From Xenopus tropicalis (lineage: Eukaryota > Chordata > Amphibia > Anura > Pipidae): DNA of 64,000 nt. Positions 1-11,100 of this stretch are shown one piece after another. The notes beneath the pieces were generated by a model. It ran no database searches, was not told the origin of the DNA, and worked only from the letters and a program-made list of their open reading frames with translations. Positions within the stretch are counted from its first letter, which is position 1; every line of letters begins with the position of its first letter. The DNA is taken from assembly GCF_000004195.4 (NCBI RefSeq), contig NC_030683.2, positions 86,391,410-86,455,409 of the forward strand, given 5' to 3'. The position numbers and the translations under genes were made by a program.

Positions 1-1
1 T

Positions 2-2590
2 TCGATCTTCACTAAGCTCGATCTCAGGGGTGCATATAATTTAATCCGGATTAAGGAAGGCGATGAGTGGAAAACAGCCTTTAATACTCGTGATGGGCAT
101 TATGAATATTTGGTAATGCCTTTTGGGTTATGTAACGCTCCTGCTGTCTTCCAAGAATTTGTTAACGATATTTTTCGTGACCTTCTTGGACGCTATGTTG
201 TAGTATACCTAGATGATATTCTGATCTATTCTTCTAATTTGGAGGATCATCGTTGTCAGGTTCAGGAAGTACTACTGAGACTTAGACAGCATCGATTATA
301 TGCCAAGTTTGAAAAATGTATTTTTGAGGTTCCTTCTGTTCATTTTCTGGGGTACATCATTTCTCAACAAGGTTTAGAAATGGAACCAACCAAGGTAGAG
401 GGTATTTTGAAGTGGGCTCAACCTCTCTCCTTACGTGCCATTCAAAGATTTCTAGGTTTTGCCAATTATTATAGACAATTCATTAAGGGGTTTTCTTCCC
501 TGGTGGCCCCAATCACGGCCCTTACAAAGAAGGGGGTTGATCCCAGTATTTGGCCCACAGACGCAATTGAAGCTTTTAAGCTTCTTAAAGAAGCTTTTGT
601 CTCTGCGCCAGTTCTGCGTCACCCAGATTCCACCTTACCATTCCTCGTTGAAGTTGACGCTTCTGAGGTGGGGGCTGGGGCGGTATTGTCACAACGTCAC
701 CCTGTTACTTGTAAGGTTCATCCTTGTGCCTACTTTTCAAGGAAATTCTCCCCTACGGAGGTTAATTATGACATTGGTAACAGAGAACTGTTGGCAGTTA
801 AATGGGCCTTTGAGGAATGGAGACATCTGCTAGAAGGTGCCAAACATCCTGTTACCGTATTCACTGATCATAAAAATTTACTGTATATTGAATCTGCTAA
901 ACGTTTGAACCCTAGGCAGGCAAGATGGGCTTTGTTCTTTACCCGTTTCAATTTTATCCTAACATATAGACCTGGGTCCAAGAATTTAAAAGCCGATGCC
1001 CTGTCCAGGAGTTTTGTCTCATGTCATAAAGAAAACCTTGAACCTGACACTATTCTTCCTAAAGAAGTGATTGTGGCTGCCCTGAGTCCTGACCTTTTGG
1101 CCTCTCTCTCTGAGGCTCAAATTAACTTGCCTAGAATCATACCATCTGGCAGGTTTTTTGTTCCAGAAAATTTACGCGAGGCTGTTTTGTCTGAAACTCA
1201 TGACTCTAGGGTAGCAGGGCATCCTGGCCAAAGTAAGACTTGTTCACTATTATCTCGTTCCCTTTGGTGGCCTACTATGAGACAAGATGTTGGCAATTAT
1301 ATTAACTCTTGTACAGTTTGCCAACGCTCCAAACCATCTAGGACTCTGCCTCAGGGGTTATTACAACCACTTCCTGTTCCCGAGAGGCCGTGGACTCATA
1401 TTTCTATGGACTTTATTGTTGAATTGCCGTCCTCTAATGGTAATACTGTTATTTGGGTGGTAGTAGATCGCTTTAGCAAGATGTGTCATTTCATTCCCCT
1501 TCCCGCCCTCCCCTCTGCCAAAACTTTGGCTGGTCTTTTCATTACTAATATATTTAAATACCATGGAGCTCCATTGAATATTGTTTCTGATAGGGGGGTT
1601 CAGTTTGTCTCTAGGTTCTGGAGGGCATTCTGCTCTCTTTTAGGTACTGATTTGTCCTTTTCTTCGGCCTACCATCCTCAAACTAATGGTCAGACTGAAA
1701 GAACTAACCAATCTCTGGAACAGTATTTGAGGTGTTATGTGTCCAATAATCAGTCTCAGTGGACAGAGTTTCTTCCATGGGCTGAGTTTGCCTTTAATAA
1801 TGCCACTCATGCTTCCACCGGGGAGTCTCCTTTTTATATTGTTTATGGTTTCCATCCAAGAGGTTTTTCTTTTTCAAAACAGTTTTCTGCTGTTCCTGCG
1901 GCTAATTCTATGGTGGAGCATTTTTCAAAAGTTTGGCAGAGAATTCAAAATTCTCTGTCTTCTGCAGTGAGCACCCAAAAAAGGGCTGCTGATAGGCATC
2001 GGAAGGAGTCACCAGAATATCAGGTTGGTGATAAGGTGTGGTTATCTTCAAAAAATATTTCACTTAAGGTTCCCTCTGCCAAATTGGGTCCCAAATTTAT
2101 TGGTCCTTTTGTAATTTCTGACATCATTAACCCTTCCTCTGTTCGCCTAGTACTTCCCCCTGAACTTAAAATTTCAAATACTTTTCATGTCTCTCTTTTA
2201 AAGCCTGCCAGGGTGGTTCGTCAGCATTCTCCTCCTCCTCCAGTTTTGGTAGATGGTCAATCTGAATATGAAATACAAAAGATTATTGATTCACGCTTAT
2301 CCAGGGGGGGGTTACAGTTCCTTATTCACTGGAAGGGATATGGTCCTGAAGAAAGATCATGGATTTCTGCCACTAATGTTAAGGCTGACCGCCTTATCAG
2401 ACAATTTTATGCTAAACACCCTGAGAAACCAAGGGGTCCAGTGGCCCCCTCTAGAGGGGGGGGTAATGTAAAAATACCTGGGCAGCGGGGACGCCCGCCG
2501 CTCTCCAGGCGGGGACGCCCGCCTCTCCTTGCGCGCCGATGCGCGCGTCCGGCTCTTCTGGCGAGCGGCGGTGCTCGCTCTCCCTCTTGA
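2..2590 (+). CDS. Ty3/gypsy retrotransposon pol polyprotein, 5' end outside window (RT-RNase H-integrase-chromodomain)
   Basis: The reading frame is open from the window edge (codons begin at base 2) for about 860 codons to a TGA at 2588-2590. It starts inside the reverse transcriptase (FTKLDLRGAYN, then MPFGLCNAP) and has the YLDD active-site box near 205-215. RNase H follows (VEVDASEVGAGAVLSQR; later TDHKNLLYIES). The integrase has an HHCC zinc finger (HDSRVAGHPG to CTVCQRSK) and a D,D,E core: D in SMDFIVELP, D in IVSDRGVQF, E in NGQTERTNQ. The end is a chromodomain (YEIQKIIDSR, FLIHWKGYGPEERSW). This order and the chromodomain place it in the chromovirus branch of Ty3/gypsy elements. No stop or frameshift is seen, so the copy may be young. 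The last ~41 codons run into the 3' LTR. Gag and protease, if present, lie to the left of the window. Confidence 0.93.
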   Translation, partial: SIFTKLDLRGAYNLIRIKEGDEWKTAFNTRDGHYEYLVMPFGLCNAPAVFQEFVNDIFRDLLGRYVVVYLDDILIYSSNLEDHRCQVQEVLLRLRQHRLYAKFEKCIFEVPSVHFLGYIISQQGLEMEPTKVEGILKWAQPLSLRAIQRFLGFANYYRQFIKGFSSLVAPITALTKKGVDPSIWPTDAIEAFKLLKEAFVSAPVLRHPDSTLPFLVEVDASEVGAGAVLSQRHPVTCKVHPCAYFSRKFSPTEVNYDIGNRELLAVKWAFEEWRHLLEGAKHPVTVFTDHKNLLYIESAKRLNPRQARWALFFTRFNFILTYRPGSKNLKADALSRSFVSCHKENLEPDTILPKEVIVAALSPDLLASLSEAQINLPRIIPSGRFFVPENLREAVLSETHDSRVAGHPGQSKTCSLLSRSLWWPTMRQDVGNYINSCTVCQRSKPSRTLPQGLLQPLPVPERPWTHISMDFIVELPSSNGNTVIWVVVDRFSKMCHFIPLPALPSAKTLAGLFITNIFKYHGAPLNIVSDRGVQFVSRFWRAFCSLLGTDLSFSSAYHPQTNGQTERTNQSLEQYLRCYVSNNQSQWTEFLPWAEFAFNNATHASTGESPFYIVYGFHPRGFSFSKQFSAVPAANSMVEHFSKVWQRIQNSLSSAVSTQKRAADRHRKESPEYQVGDKVWLSSKNISLKVPSAKLGPKFIGPFVISDIINPSSVRLVLPPELKISNTFHVSLLKPARVVRQHSPPPPVLVDGQSEYEIQKIIDSRLSRGGLQFLIHWKGYGPEERSWISATNVKADRLIRQFYAKHPEKPRGPVAPSRGGGNVKIPGQRGRPPLSRRGRPPLLARRCARPALLASGGARSPS

Positions 2591-3058
2591 GCCGGCGCGA
2601 CGTATGACGTCATCGCGCAAGGCGCGAAATTCAAATATTTAAAGGCGCCTGCGCATATTTTCGTCGCCCAACTTCGGTTTCGCCTCCTGAGTGTTATTTT
2701 CATTGTTCCTGATTCTGATTCGTGTTTTGATCCTTGCCTGACCCTGACTTTGCTGATTGCTGCCTGTATTGACCCTCTGCCTGTCCTGACTTCGCTTCCG
2801 GTATCTGACTTTGTACTCCGCTGTCCGTTTGGTTTGACCTCGGCCTGATCACCTTGTCTCTTAAATCCCAAATCCTGCATACGCTAGGTTCCCTTGCCTG
2901 CTCAGAGCATTTGCCCTGGTCCTCTCACATTAAGTCCTGGCGGCACCCGAGTAGCGGAGGGCTCCTCCCGAAGCCAAAGGTGGCTGTTATAGGCAGAAGA
3001 GTGAGCTCAGACCGGGACCTTGGCTTTTGCTCTGAGTTTTGGGACACCGTGCGTGACA
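2467..3058 (+). repeat. 3' LTR of the Ty3/gypsy element
   Basis: A purine run (2454-2463) follows the chromodomain, then TGTAAAAATACC opens the putative LTR. It would close at CGTGCGTGACA, giving TGT...ACA ends and 592 bp. A CG-rich stretch with a TATA-like AATATTTAAAGG near 2631-2645 may be the promoter. The 5' LTR is outside the window, so the borders and the target duplication cannot be confirmed. A decayed antisense relative lies at about 40570-41495, sharing the stretch at 2925-3010 in reverse complement. Confidence 0.7.
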
Positions 3059-3156
3059 ATAGCATTTGGAGTATATTTGAAAATTTTTCCCCAAAAGATA
3101 AAATGGTTTTAGAATGGTCCAGAATATGTTCTGAAGAAAAACGATAGGCACTTGCT

Positions 3157-3575
3157 TTAAAGGAACAGTAACACCAAAAAATTCAAGTGTATAAAAGAAA
3201 TTCCAATATAATGTACTGCTGCTCTGCACTGGTACAACTGGTGTGTTTGCCTCAGAAACCCTACTATGGTTTATATAAAGAATGCAGCTGTGTAGCCATG
3301 GGGGCAGCCATTCAAAGGAGAAAAGGCACAAGCACTTAGCAGATAAACACTATTGTATTCTACAGAGCTTATCTGTTATCTGCTATGTAACCTGTGCCTT
3401 TTCTCCTTTTTTCCAGCTTAAATGGCTGCCCCCAGGGCTACACAGCAGCTTATTTATATAAACTATAGTAGAGTTACTGTAACAAACACACAACTTTAAC
3501 CAGTGCAGGGCAACAGTACATTATATTTCATTTACTTTAAAACTCTTTAATTTTTTGGTGTTACTGTTCCTTTAA
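3157..3575. mobile_element. TTAA-target palindromic MITE (T2/piggyBac-like)
   Basis: The element at 3161-3571 begins AGGAACAGTAACACC and ends with the reverse complement GGTGTTACTGTTCCT, flanked on both sides by TTAA (3157-3160, 3572-3575). Internal halves are also near-inverted (ATGGCTGCCCCC versus GGGGGCAGCCAT), so the whole 411 bp can fold back on itself. TTAA duplications and a TTAAAGG end fit the frog T2 MITE group; the family name is from memory. Confidence 0.75.
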
Positions 3576-6501
3576 TAAATGAGCCAAATTAATAGAATTT
3601 TTTGAAAAGCTTCAATTCTCACACTGTCATAATGTGAAAATTTTTTACCTTGCAAAATATTCTGAACTTTAATAATGTCAGTATACAACTGAATCAGCAG
3701 TTATGAATGAAAGGGAATTACACAACTTAATTCTTACTGTAGCGCCCTAGGCTAATAGCAAATCTACTTTTCTCCAGGCCCTTGTTGCACAGCCCAGTAG
3801 AGAAAAGTTTGTTTAAAATGTTATTGACAATACCCATTCCTTTTTTAATTTGGTTGCCTTTCTTGGAACCTGATCAAACTCATCTCTAACTTTTTTATTA
3901 AGATGGGTGGGCCAAATTATAATTCTCTTATTATAGATACAGACTTTGCTTTGGCTTATGCAGAGGCAGTCTGGCACCGAATGCTGCTAGCAAGATTGTT
4001 ATTTATTGTAATAGCTGAAAACACTCTTTTTGTCTAAAGTAGTTAAAGTGATTCAGTCACACGTATCATTATCTTAATCAGAAAAGAATGCCGCAGGCCA
4101 AAATGTTATTTTGTGAGTTCATGGTAATTTTGTCATGATTTAGATCATGATAATTTAGATTGCTCAGTATCACTTAGCATTTTGCTTGCAAATAATAATG
4201 ATTTACAATATACAGCAGCAAAGCTTGAACTCAATACTTGAACTTGAAGTTGAAAAGTAAAACTTTTTTTGCATTTGATTTTGATTTCCTCTCTCCTAGC
4301 TTAATATGACTTATTTCATAAATAACATTTATCAGAAAAAGTAAATGTAAGAATACTAATATGTAAATAATCAAAATTGTATATGCTATGGTAATTAGAT
4401 TAGATTAATTAGATTTGCTGGAACTAGATAAGTATTTTGCTTTTAATTCTGTTCAGAGTTACAGTCAGTTTTTTTTATTATTTATAAATGATGGCAAAAC
4501 TTATCTAAGGATGGCAGATTTTGCCCTTTGTGCTTCACTCTCTCTAGATTTTCCTGACTATGTATAGAATACACAAATTTAGACAGAAGAATGCCACGTC
4601 AAGATAAGTCAAAAGCAAAAATGAGGTAGTAGTTACAGTTTCCTATTAAAAAAATGACATTTGTGCACTGCGATTTTTAGTGGCTGCAAAAGACCTACAT
4701 AAAAAACATTATTGTTGAAACCTAGTTTGGTCACGTGCAAGATAGCATCCTTTGATGCTCACTGCATTGAAACTTACTTTTTCTTTCACTATTCCACAAA
4801 TACATTGATCTTGTGATGTTGTTGCATTGCCTTTTATTCTTTAATGCATACTTACATACATACATATTTACATTTATAAAGTAATAGCATCTTTACATTG
4901 CTTGGTGTTGAACCATTCATGTAGTGTATAATTTGCATGCAGTGTAAGAAATTACTGGTATATGTTCTGTGATCTAGAAACCCAGTATTTAAAAAGCTGT
5001 GAATTATAGGAAAGGACATTTTCCATAGCCTCAAGTTTAATCAAACAATTCAAATTTTTTAAACTGATTTCCTTTTTCTCTGTAATAATAAAAAATACCT
5101 TGTACTTGATCCCAACTTAGATATAATTAATCCTTATTGAAGACTTAAGGTATGGAGATCCATAGAGAAAAAATATGCAGTTTTATTGTGCAAGAAACAA
5201 ATGACAACAGAATAATCTCAATGCATTATTTTTCCACTGGGAAAACAGGGAAAAAGTCACACTCTGTACTTGAGTATGGCGATACCAACCTTTCTATCTC
5301 TGCTATATTCTATTCCTAATACAACTATATCAAGAAAACATTTTACCTTTGTGTGGGCTAAACAAAAAATATTTTTTATTCAGAGAAGCATAATGGAAGT
5401 TATAGTTCATTGTCTGTTTATGTAAGTCATGTTCACTAAGAAGCACAGTCCCCATATGAATCTAGCTGTACTTCTCACACAGTTTTACAGTTAAGTGTTG
5501 AACACAGTTTGTCTTTTATTTTACAGTTTTTACACTTTTGTTTTATAGTTACATTTTACAACTTTCAAGGATGTAGATGTACTTTGTCCATTAATATTGA
5601 AGAAAGTGTTTTACTTCACACACCCTAGGTACTAGCAAGAGAACAAGTTTTAAGCCTAAATTATATTCAGTATATTACAACTCTATAAATATTCAGAAAT
5701 AGTATATGTTGTACTACTTCATTTTTATTGAAGAAAGAAAGATTTAAAATGCACCTCAAGGATTTGCTTGGTGAAACTTGATCTTGAGAAGAGAACTTAA
5801 GTATAGTCACTTCCATTCTTAGCCAGTAAACTACAAATCACTTCCCTAAATACTCCATATGGAATACTATCCATATTTCATCTAAAGTAACATTAGATGT
5901 GTATATATGTCTGTTATTGTAGCAACACTTATTTCATAAAATTTTATTGGTTACTGTGGTGTAGCAGTGAGGTTCAGTGGCCAACCTGACTAGAGACTGT
6001 ATGTTTTTAATCATTGTATGGATTTCCATGGAAGGCTCCAGTTTTCTCCACCACAACAATAATATAAATCGCTTGGAATTTAATTAAATGGACCTATGTA
6101 TATATGTGCACTTGGTTAAGAAGTCTGCACATTCCGCTGGGGCAAAGTACTGCATGATATGCTAGATTTGATCAAATAAATGGAATCATAATGATTAATG
6201 ATGTAATTGGACCATTTCCTGATAGTTGTTCGCTATGGAACTGTGCAGCATCCCGAGTGCCTAAAGTAGTAGTGCCTAAAAAGGTAGTGGGGTCTATATT
6301 CAGCATTTAAAAGAAACTAAATGGTACCTACAGGATATAGGGTTTTTGCATTGTGTAGCTGCCTAATTTAGATACATGGTTGTTTTTTTTTTATTGATAA
6401 ACATTTTAAAGGCTACCCTATACATATCTGATGCCTGTAGATCATTATCACTTATCAGCATTACTCCAGTTGGTGTTATTATTGTGATACAACAGAGAAT
6501 A
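3576..6501. other. Intergenic AT-rich DNA downstream of ankk1
   Basis: No convincing exon or RNA gene is seen on either strand. The only recognisable item is a decayed MITE fragment (4955-5162). The rest is AT-rich unique-looking sequence lying between the gypsy element and the 3' end of ankk1. Confidence 0.5.
4955..5162. repeat. Decayed fragment of the CAGGTAT-ended MITE family
   Basis: The order of motifs (CTAGAAACCCAGTAT, CATAGCCTCAAGTTTAATCAAA, TTTTTCTCTGTAATAATAAA, CTTGATCCCAACTTAGATATAATTAATCCTTATTG, then CTTAAGGTATGGAGATCC) matches the better copy at 63412-63738. The CAGGTAT left end is lost and the right arm is truncated. Confidence 0.6.
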
Positions 6502-6565
6502 CTGTGAATTTGTTTAGGAATTCTCTAAGAGATCTCTCATAGAGAATTCCTAAACAAATTCACAG
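6502..6565. repeat. Perfect 25-bp hairpin, 14-nt loop, 3' of the ankk1 stop codon
   Basis: The arm at 6502-6526 (CTGTGAATTTG...TTCTCT) and the arm at 6541-6565 are exact reverse complements over 25 bp, with loop AAGAGATCTCTCAT between them. It lies about 325 bp beyond the ankk1 stop codon in the direction of transcription, so it may be in the 3' UTR or just past it. It could be a small MITE remnant or a recent palindrome. Confidence 0.85.
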
Positions 6566-6592
6566 TTGTTCAGTTCTAACTTCTACTTATAT

Positions 6593-6598
6593 TTTATT
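6593..6598 (-). promoter_or_regulatory. Candidate AATAAA polyadenylation signal of ankk1
   Basis: On the minus strand this reads AATAAA, about 290 nt past the ankk1 stop codon. It is the nearest clean hexamer seen; another lies near 6390. If used, transcription would end just before the 25-bp hairpin. Such hexamers are common by chance in AT-rich DNA. Confidence 0.3.
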
Positions 6599-6889
6599 CT
6601 GAATAATACTGTGGATGAAAATGTTAAAAGGTCTCCTTGCTTTAATCTATGACTGCAACCTAAATATTTTATCTTCAGTTGCAAGAGATCATGTCTATCA
6701 TCTCCTACCAAAAAATAATATTGTGACAAGCAGAAGTTGGTGCTTTCTGCTATACCTAAACACAAAGACTGCAAAATTGCAAGAAAAGTGCATAAGTGAA
6801 GTTAAAAGAAATTGCAGGCCTCAATCTCAGTCATCAGACCTTACTAAAACAGCATATGCTAATGTGTACGTCTGTGTTTGTAAAAGTGG

Positions 6890-8175
6890 CTATTCATGAA
6901 ATTGCAGGTAAGGCCCTACATCTCCACTGAGTTCATCAGAACTGCTAGATACATTGTCTCTGCCCTCCAACAAAGCAACAACATCATGCTTTCTATTTCT
7001 GGCTGCTAACTGCAGAGGAGTGCAGCCACTATTGTCTTCTATACTGAGTTTTGCATTTGCCAAGAGAAGTGTTTTTATTATGGATACATTAGAATTTAAC
7101 ACTGCAACATGTAAGGGAGTCCATCCAAATGCATTCTTTGCATTGACATCTGCCTTGTGTTCTATAAGATTAATTACACTGCAGAAAGCACCACGTTGTA
7201 CAGCCAGGTGCAAAGCAGTCCAGCCTGACATCTCAGCAATTTCAGGATCTGCACCTAATGTCAGGAGATGGGAAACAACAAGTTCCTCACTATAGCGCAC
7301 TGCTAAATGGAGGGGTGTCCACTTCAAATCTCCTTCAGAATCGATATTGGAACCACCGTCTTTGAGTAAATTTATTATCTCAGTGTGTCCTTTATATGTT
7401 GCAAGGTGCAAAGGTGTCCAGTCTTGGAAACTTTTAGCATCAGCATTGGCTCCATGTTTTATTAACAGTTTGCAGATCATGCTGTTGCCTTTTACTGCTG
7501 CCATATGTAAAGCCGTGTAATTGCTCTGATCAGGAAAGTTCAGATTAGCTCCTTTTTGTATTAAATGTTGTGCCACCCTAAAATAACCTTTGTCAGCTGC
7601 AATATGAAGAGCAGTCCTTTGATCATTTTGGATACTGTTTACATTAGCACCTTGGCTGATCAAAAGTTTCACAAGTTTGTAATGACCAAAATAAGTAGCA
7701 AGATGTAGTGCAGTCTTTCCATTCACTTCTTGGGAATTTGGGTTAGTATGACGAGTGAAGAGCACACGGACAACATTTTCATAGCCGTTTTGGGCTGCAA
7801 GGTGAAGCGCTGTCCAATCATCACGCTCTTTTGAATCGACATTAGCTGAATGATCCAGGAGAAGCCTGACAATTCTGTCATCACCACCTTGAGCAGCAAA
7901 ATGGAGAGGAGACCACATGTCTTCATCAGTTATATTGACATCTGCTCCATTCTCAATTAAGCACATACATATATCTGGCAACTTCTTCTGCACAGCTAAA
8001 ATGAGGGGTGTAAATCCACTTATTGATTTGCTATTTATGTTCAAGTTAAGGCTCAAAAAATGATTCACTTTTTCAAGATTTCCTTGCGCAACAGCAACGT
8101 GAAGCAGAGAAAAATCATTGTCATCTACCCACGTTTGATCTTCTAACATAATGTTCCTCAGCAAATTTTGCGTTT
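6890..8175 (-). CDS. ankk1: ankk1 coding exon 8, ankyrin repeat exon
   Basis: The acceptor is a run of 14 T then GTAG|AAACG, and the frame is open for 427 residues to TAG at 6890-6892. It holds about twelve consecutive ankyrin repeats of ~33 residues, recognised by their TPLHLAA-type cores: SLLHVAV, TPLILAV, SPLHFAA, TALHLAA, TALHLAT, TALHIAA, TALHMAA, TPLHLAT, TPLHLAV, TALHLAV, TPLHVAV, TPLQLAA. It ends in a short acidic tail. Having the whole repeat region in one exon matches the ANKK1/RIPK4 gene structure. Confidence 0.97.
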
Positions 8176-11100
8176 CTACAAAAAAAAAAAAAAACAGTAT
8201 CTACATTAATTGTATATTTTAACAATTTGTGCAGATGTTTAAAGAGTTTATATTTTTGAATTCTGTTGTTTATTTACATTCCATAATTTTTTGTGGCTTT
8301 TGCACAACAATGAAAGAGAAGGATGAATTGCAAACCAGAAAATGCTTATTTATCTAAAGACACTATATACAGTCCTCAGCACTAAGAATCAACTTCTAAT
8401 ATCTTTAGACTGGGCCACTTTTAGATAAGAAAAATAAATTAAGTTTTGTGAAAGCCACCACATTCTACATCCACATTCTCAAAGGATGTATTATTTGAAC
8501 CCAAATGATTCTATCACCGTTCAAAGATGAATGAATAATATAAAACTGTAAATATAGGAAGCAAATACAGATTCTGCACCCATAAGTTTTGTGTGGACCT
8601 ATTTATTGACCTAAATAAATGTAAAAATGTGATTCCAATGCCATGGCATACGAGACTTCAAGCAAATTGTAAATAAAAACTAACCTTAAATAAAAGTGTA
8701 GTTTTATGGTTAAAATTGTAGCTAAAATTAGACCAATTTTAACCTCTCCTAATAATAACCTAAGGGTGATTATAACACAGATGTGAGACTATAAAAACAT
8801 TTTTTCTCGTAAACATTATTTTGTTATTGGTTTATTATATTATTTAATTATAAGGACACTATGTAAGTGGATAATGCTATGTAATGTGTGTGATATGTAT
8901 TTATGCATATTATTATCAATAATACTCACTGTTTTTGTCTTTTGAGTGTGGCCATTTACTTTGGTAGAATTTAGCTATTGAGTTTTTTGTTGTTTTGATT
9001 TATGATTTTAAAAGTCTTAAAGTAATATTAGGTTATATGGTAACATGGCTAAAAGTTTGTCTTATTCTGTTGATCATAGTAACTAATCAGCAACTCGATT
9101 TTATTGTCAGAATTGTTTGATATGGGTTACTGAACCCAAACAACAATTTTTCCATACAGCTACATTGTATTGTAACTGGATGTATCATACAAGCTTGTGT
9201 ATTCATAATAATTAAGTTGACCTCAACAGCAATACATCCCCTGTATATTCAGAACAGCATCATGTAATTGCCTTAGCTTCTATTTTATATATGTATTATT
9301 TTCTATTATTTATGTATTTTGAAGACATACCACTGCCTGCATCTTCTAGCGTAGATCCTTGCTGGCTGTCCTGATCGGAGAAAATAAACCAGTCACATTA
9401 CTGATGTGTGAACTTGTTTTTCAATGGATTTTATACATATATACATATATACTTCATAAATAATATGTTGTAAAAACATTTCGAAGCTTGCTGAGAGTTT
9501 AAATGTAGACGTGATACACTATTGATGGCTACTGATTTGATTTTTCAGCCTTCAATTCAGTGAGTGATGCATTTGTTAAAAGTTTGATCATACATTAATC
9601 ACCAGTTTGTGTAAAAGCTGGAGCAAATCAACCACTATCCCCCATTTTAAAACTAAAACAAAACAAAACTAATACAATTATTTTCTAAACAATATTTTGC
9701 ATAGATTAATTGATTAGAGGGGGCCATCCATTGGTACACAGCCCAGTGTAGGTCTATGGTCTAGCATAGATGTAAAATAGACCCTTATATTTGTCATTCC
9801 CTAACAATACAGAGGAAAAATAATTTTAATGTTATTAAATTGCTGTTTAGCTTTGTATAGCAACAATGCCCCACTTAATGAATACTGTAAAAAAAGAAAG
9901 TGCAAACCCAGGTAATAGTTATGGTTTCCAGTCAATTATACTAATAATTACAGAGGAAGCAGACCCTCTGGGTGAGGGAGGGGGGTGATCTCAGGCACAT
10001 GCAAAATTACTGGCCATCTGTGTTTTTCACATGTGCTGTGGGTCGCCGTCAATTTCGACCAACGGGGGGTGGGTGTGCCTGGGGAGTTTTGTGGGGGAGG
10101 CTCAATGTTTTATGTGTTTCTTAACAAACTATATTTACATCATTTTTTTTTTCTATAGTTTTTATTTATTTTTATCTTAATATTACTCATAACAAGAACA
10201 ATGTTAATATTACCAATAGCATCAGGGAGAAAAATAATTACAAATCCTAAATAATAGATCCTATTTCTACTGTATATATAAGACAAATAAAAAACAAATA
10301 TAAGAAAAAGAAAAACAAAACAAAATGTACACAATTTTTTTAGCAATGAACTAGTGACAAAATTTCCAATAACATTTGTCAGATTTTACTCACATTAGTG
10401 TTTTCACTAAACAGCATAATTGAAGAAGACTTGAGAATATCTTCCCCAGTGTTGTCTGTATTTGTTTCTGGCTCTGGTAAAGGACTTTGTACCAAGCAAA
10501 GTAACATGTGGGATTCCATGACAATATCTGGAGAAACACATTTTAGTAAATGACAAGACTTCAGTGAAGATAATTATTAGAGGGAAGGATTGCTATGTAC
10601 ATATGGTACACTAAAATGATGTGCCAGTGCCCATACAATGGAGAACTTGCAACTACACACATTCCACCTTGCACTGGATTCAAATTCTGTCCAAGATGCA
10701 GGGCACAGGTCACAAAAATGCAAGGGATCCATTGGTCATTGGCAGGTGTGCAAGAGAATCTAAGACCCCCAAAAATAATCTCTATAAACTTCTTCTAAAC
10801 TTCTAGACTAAACTAACTAAACTTTTTAAAAAAGCAATAATTTATTAAAAAATCCAAATTTAAAAAGTACAAACAAATAAAAACTCTGAATCCTGAAAAG
10901 CTCTTAAACCTGAAATTAAATAAAGATTTTACAATTTGAGAAGGACATCTCCCATTGACTTCCATATGGCCTTGTCAGCTTTTAGATGGCAACGTTTTGT
11001 ATTCAAAGTTGTCCTTGATAAACAGGACCAATTTGTGTTTTAAAGTAATTATCTAAATTTACTATTTTTAGTGCTAAAAAGTTTGATTTGGGGGAAACAT

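Noticed and set aside
6890..8164. Assignment of the kinase-ankyrin gene to ripk4
   Set aside because: Kinase segments ([29 protein letters not shown]), the N-terminus and total length fit ANKK1 better; RIPK4 has the full GSGGFGQV loop.
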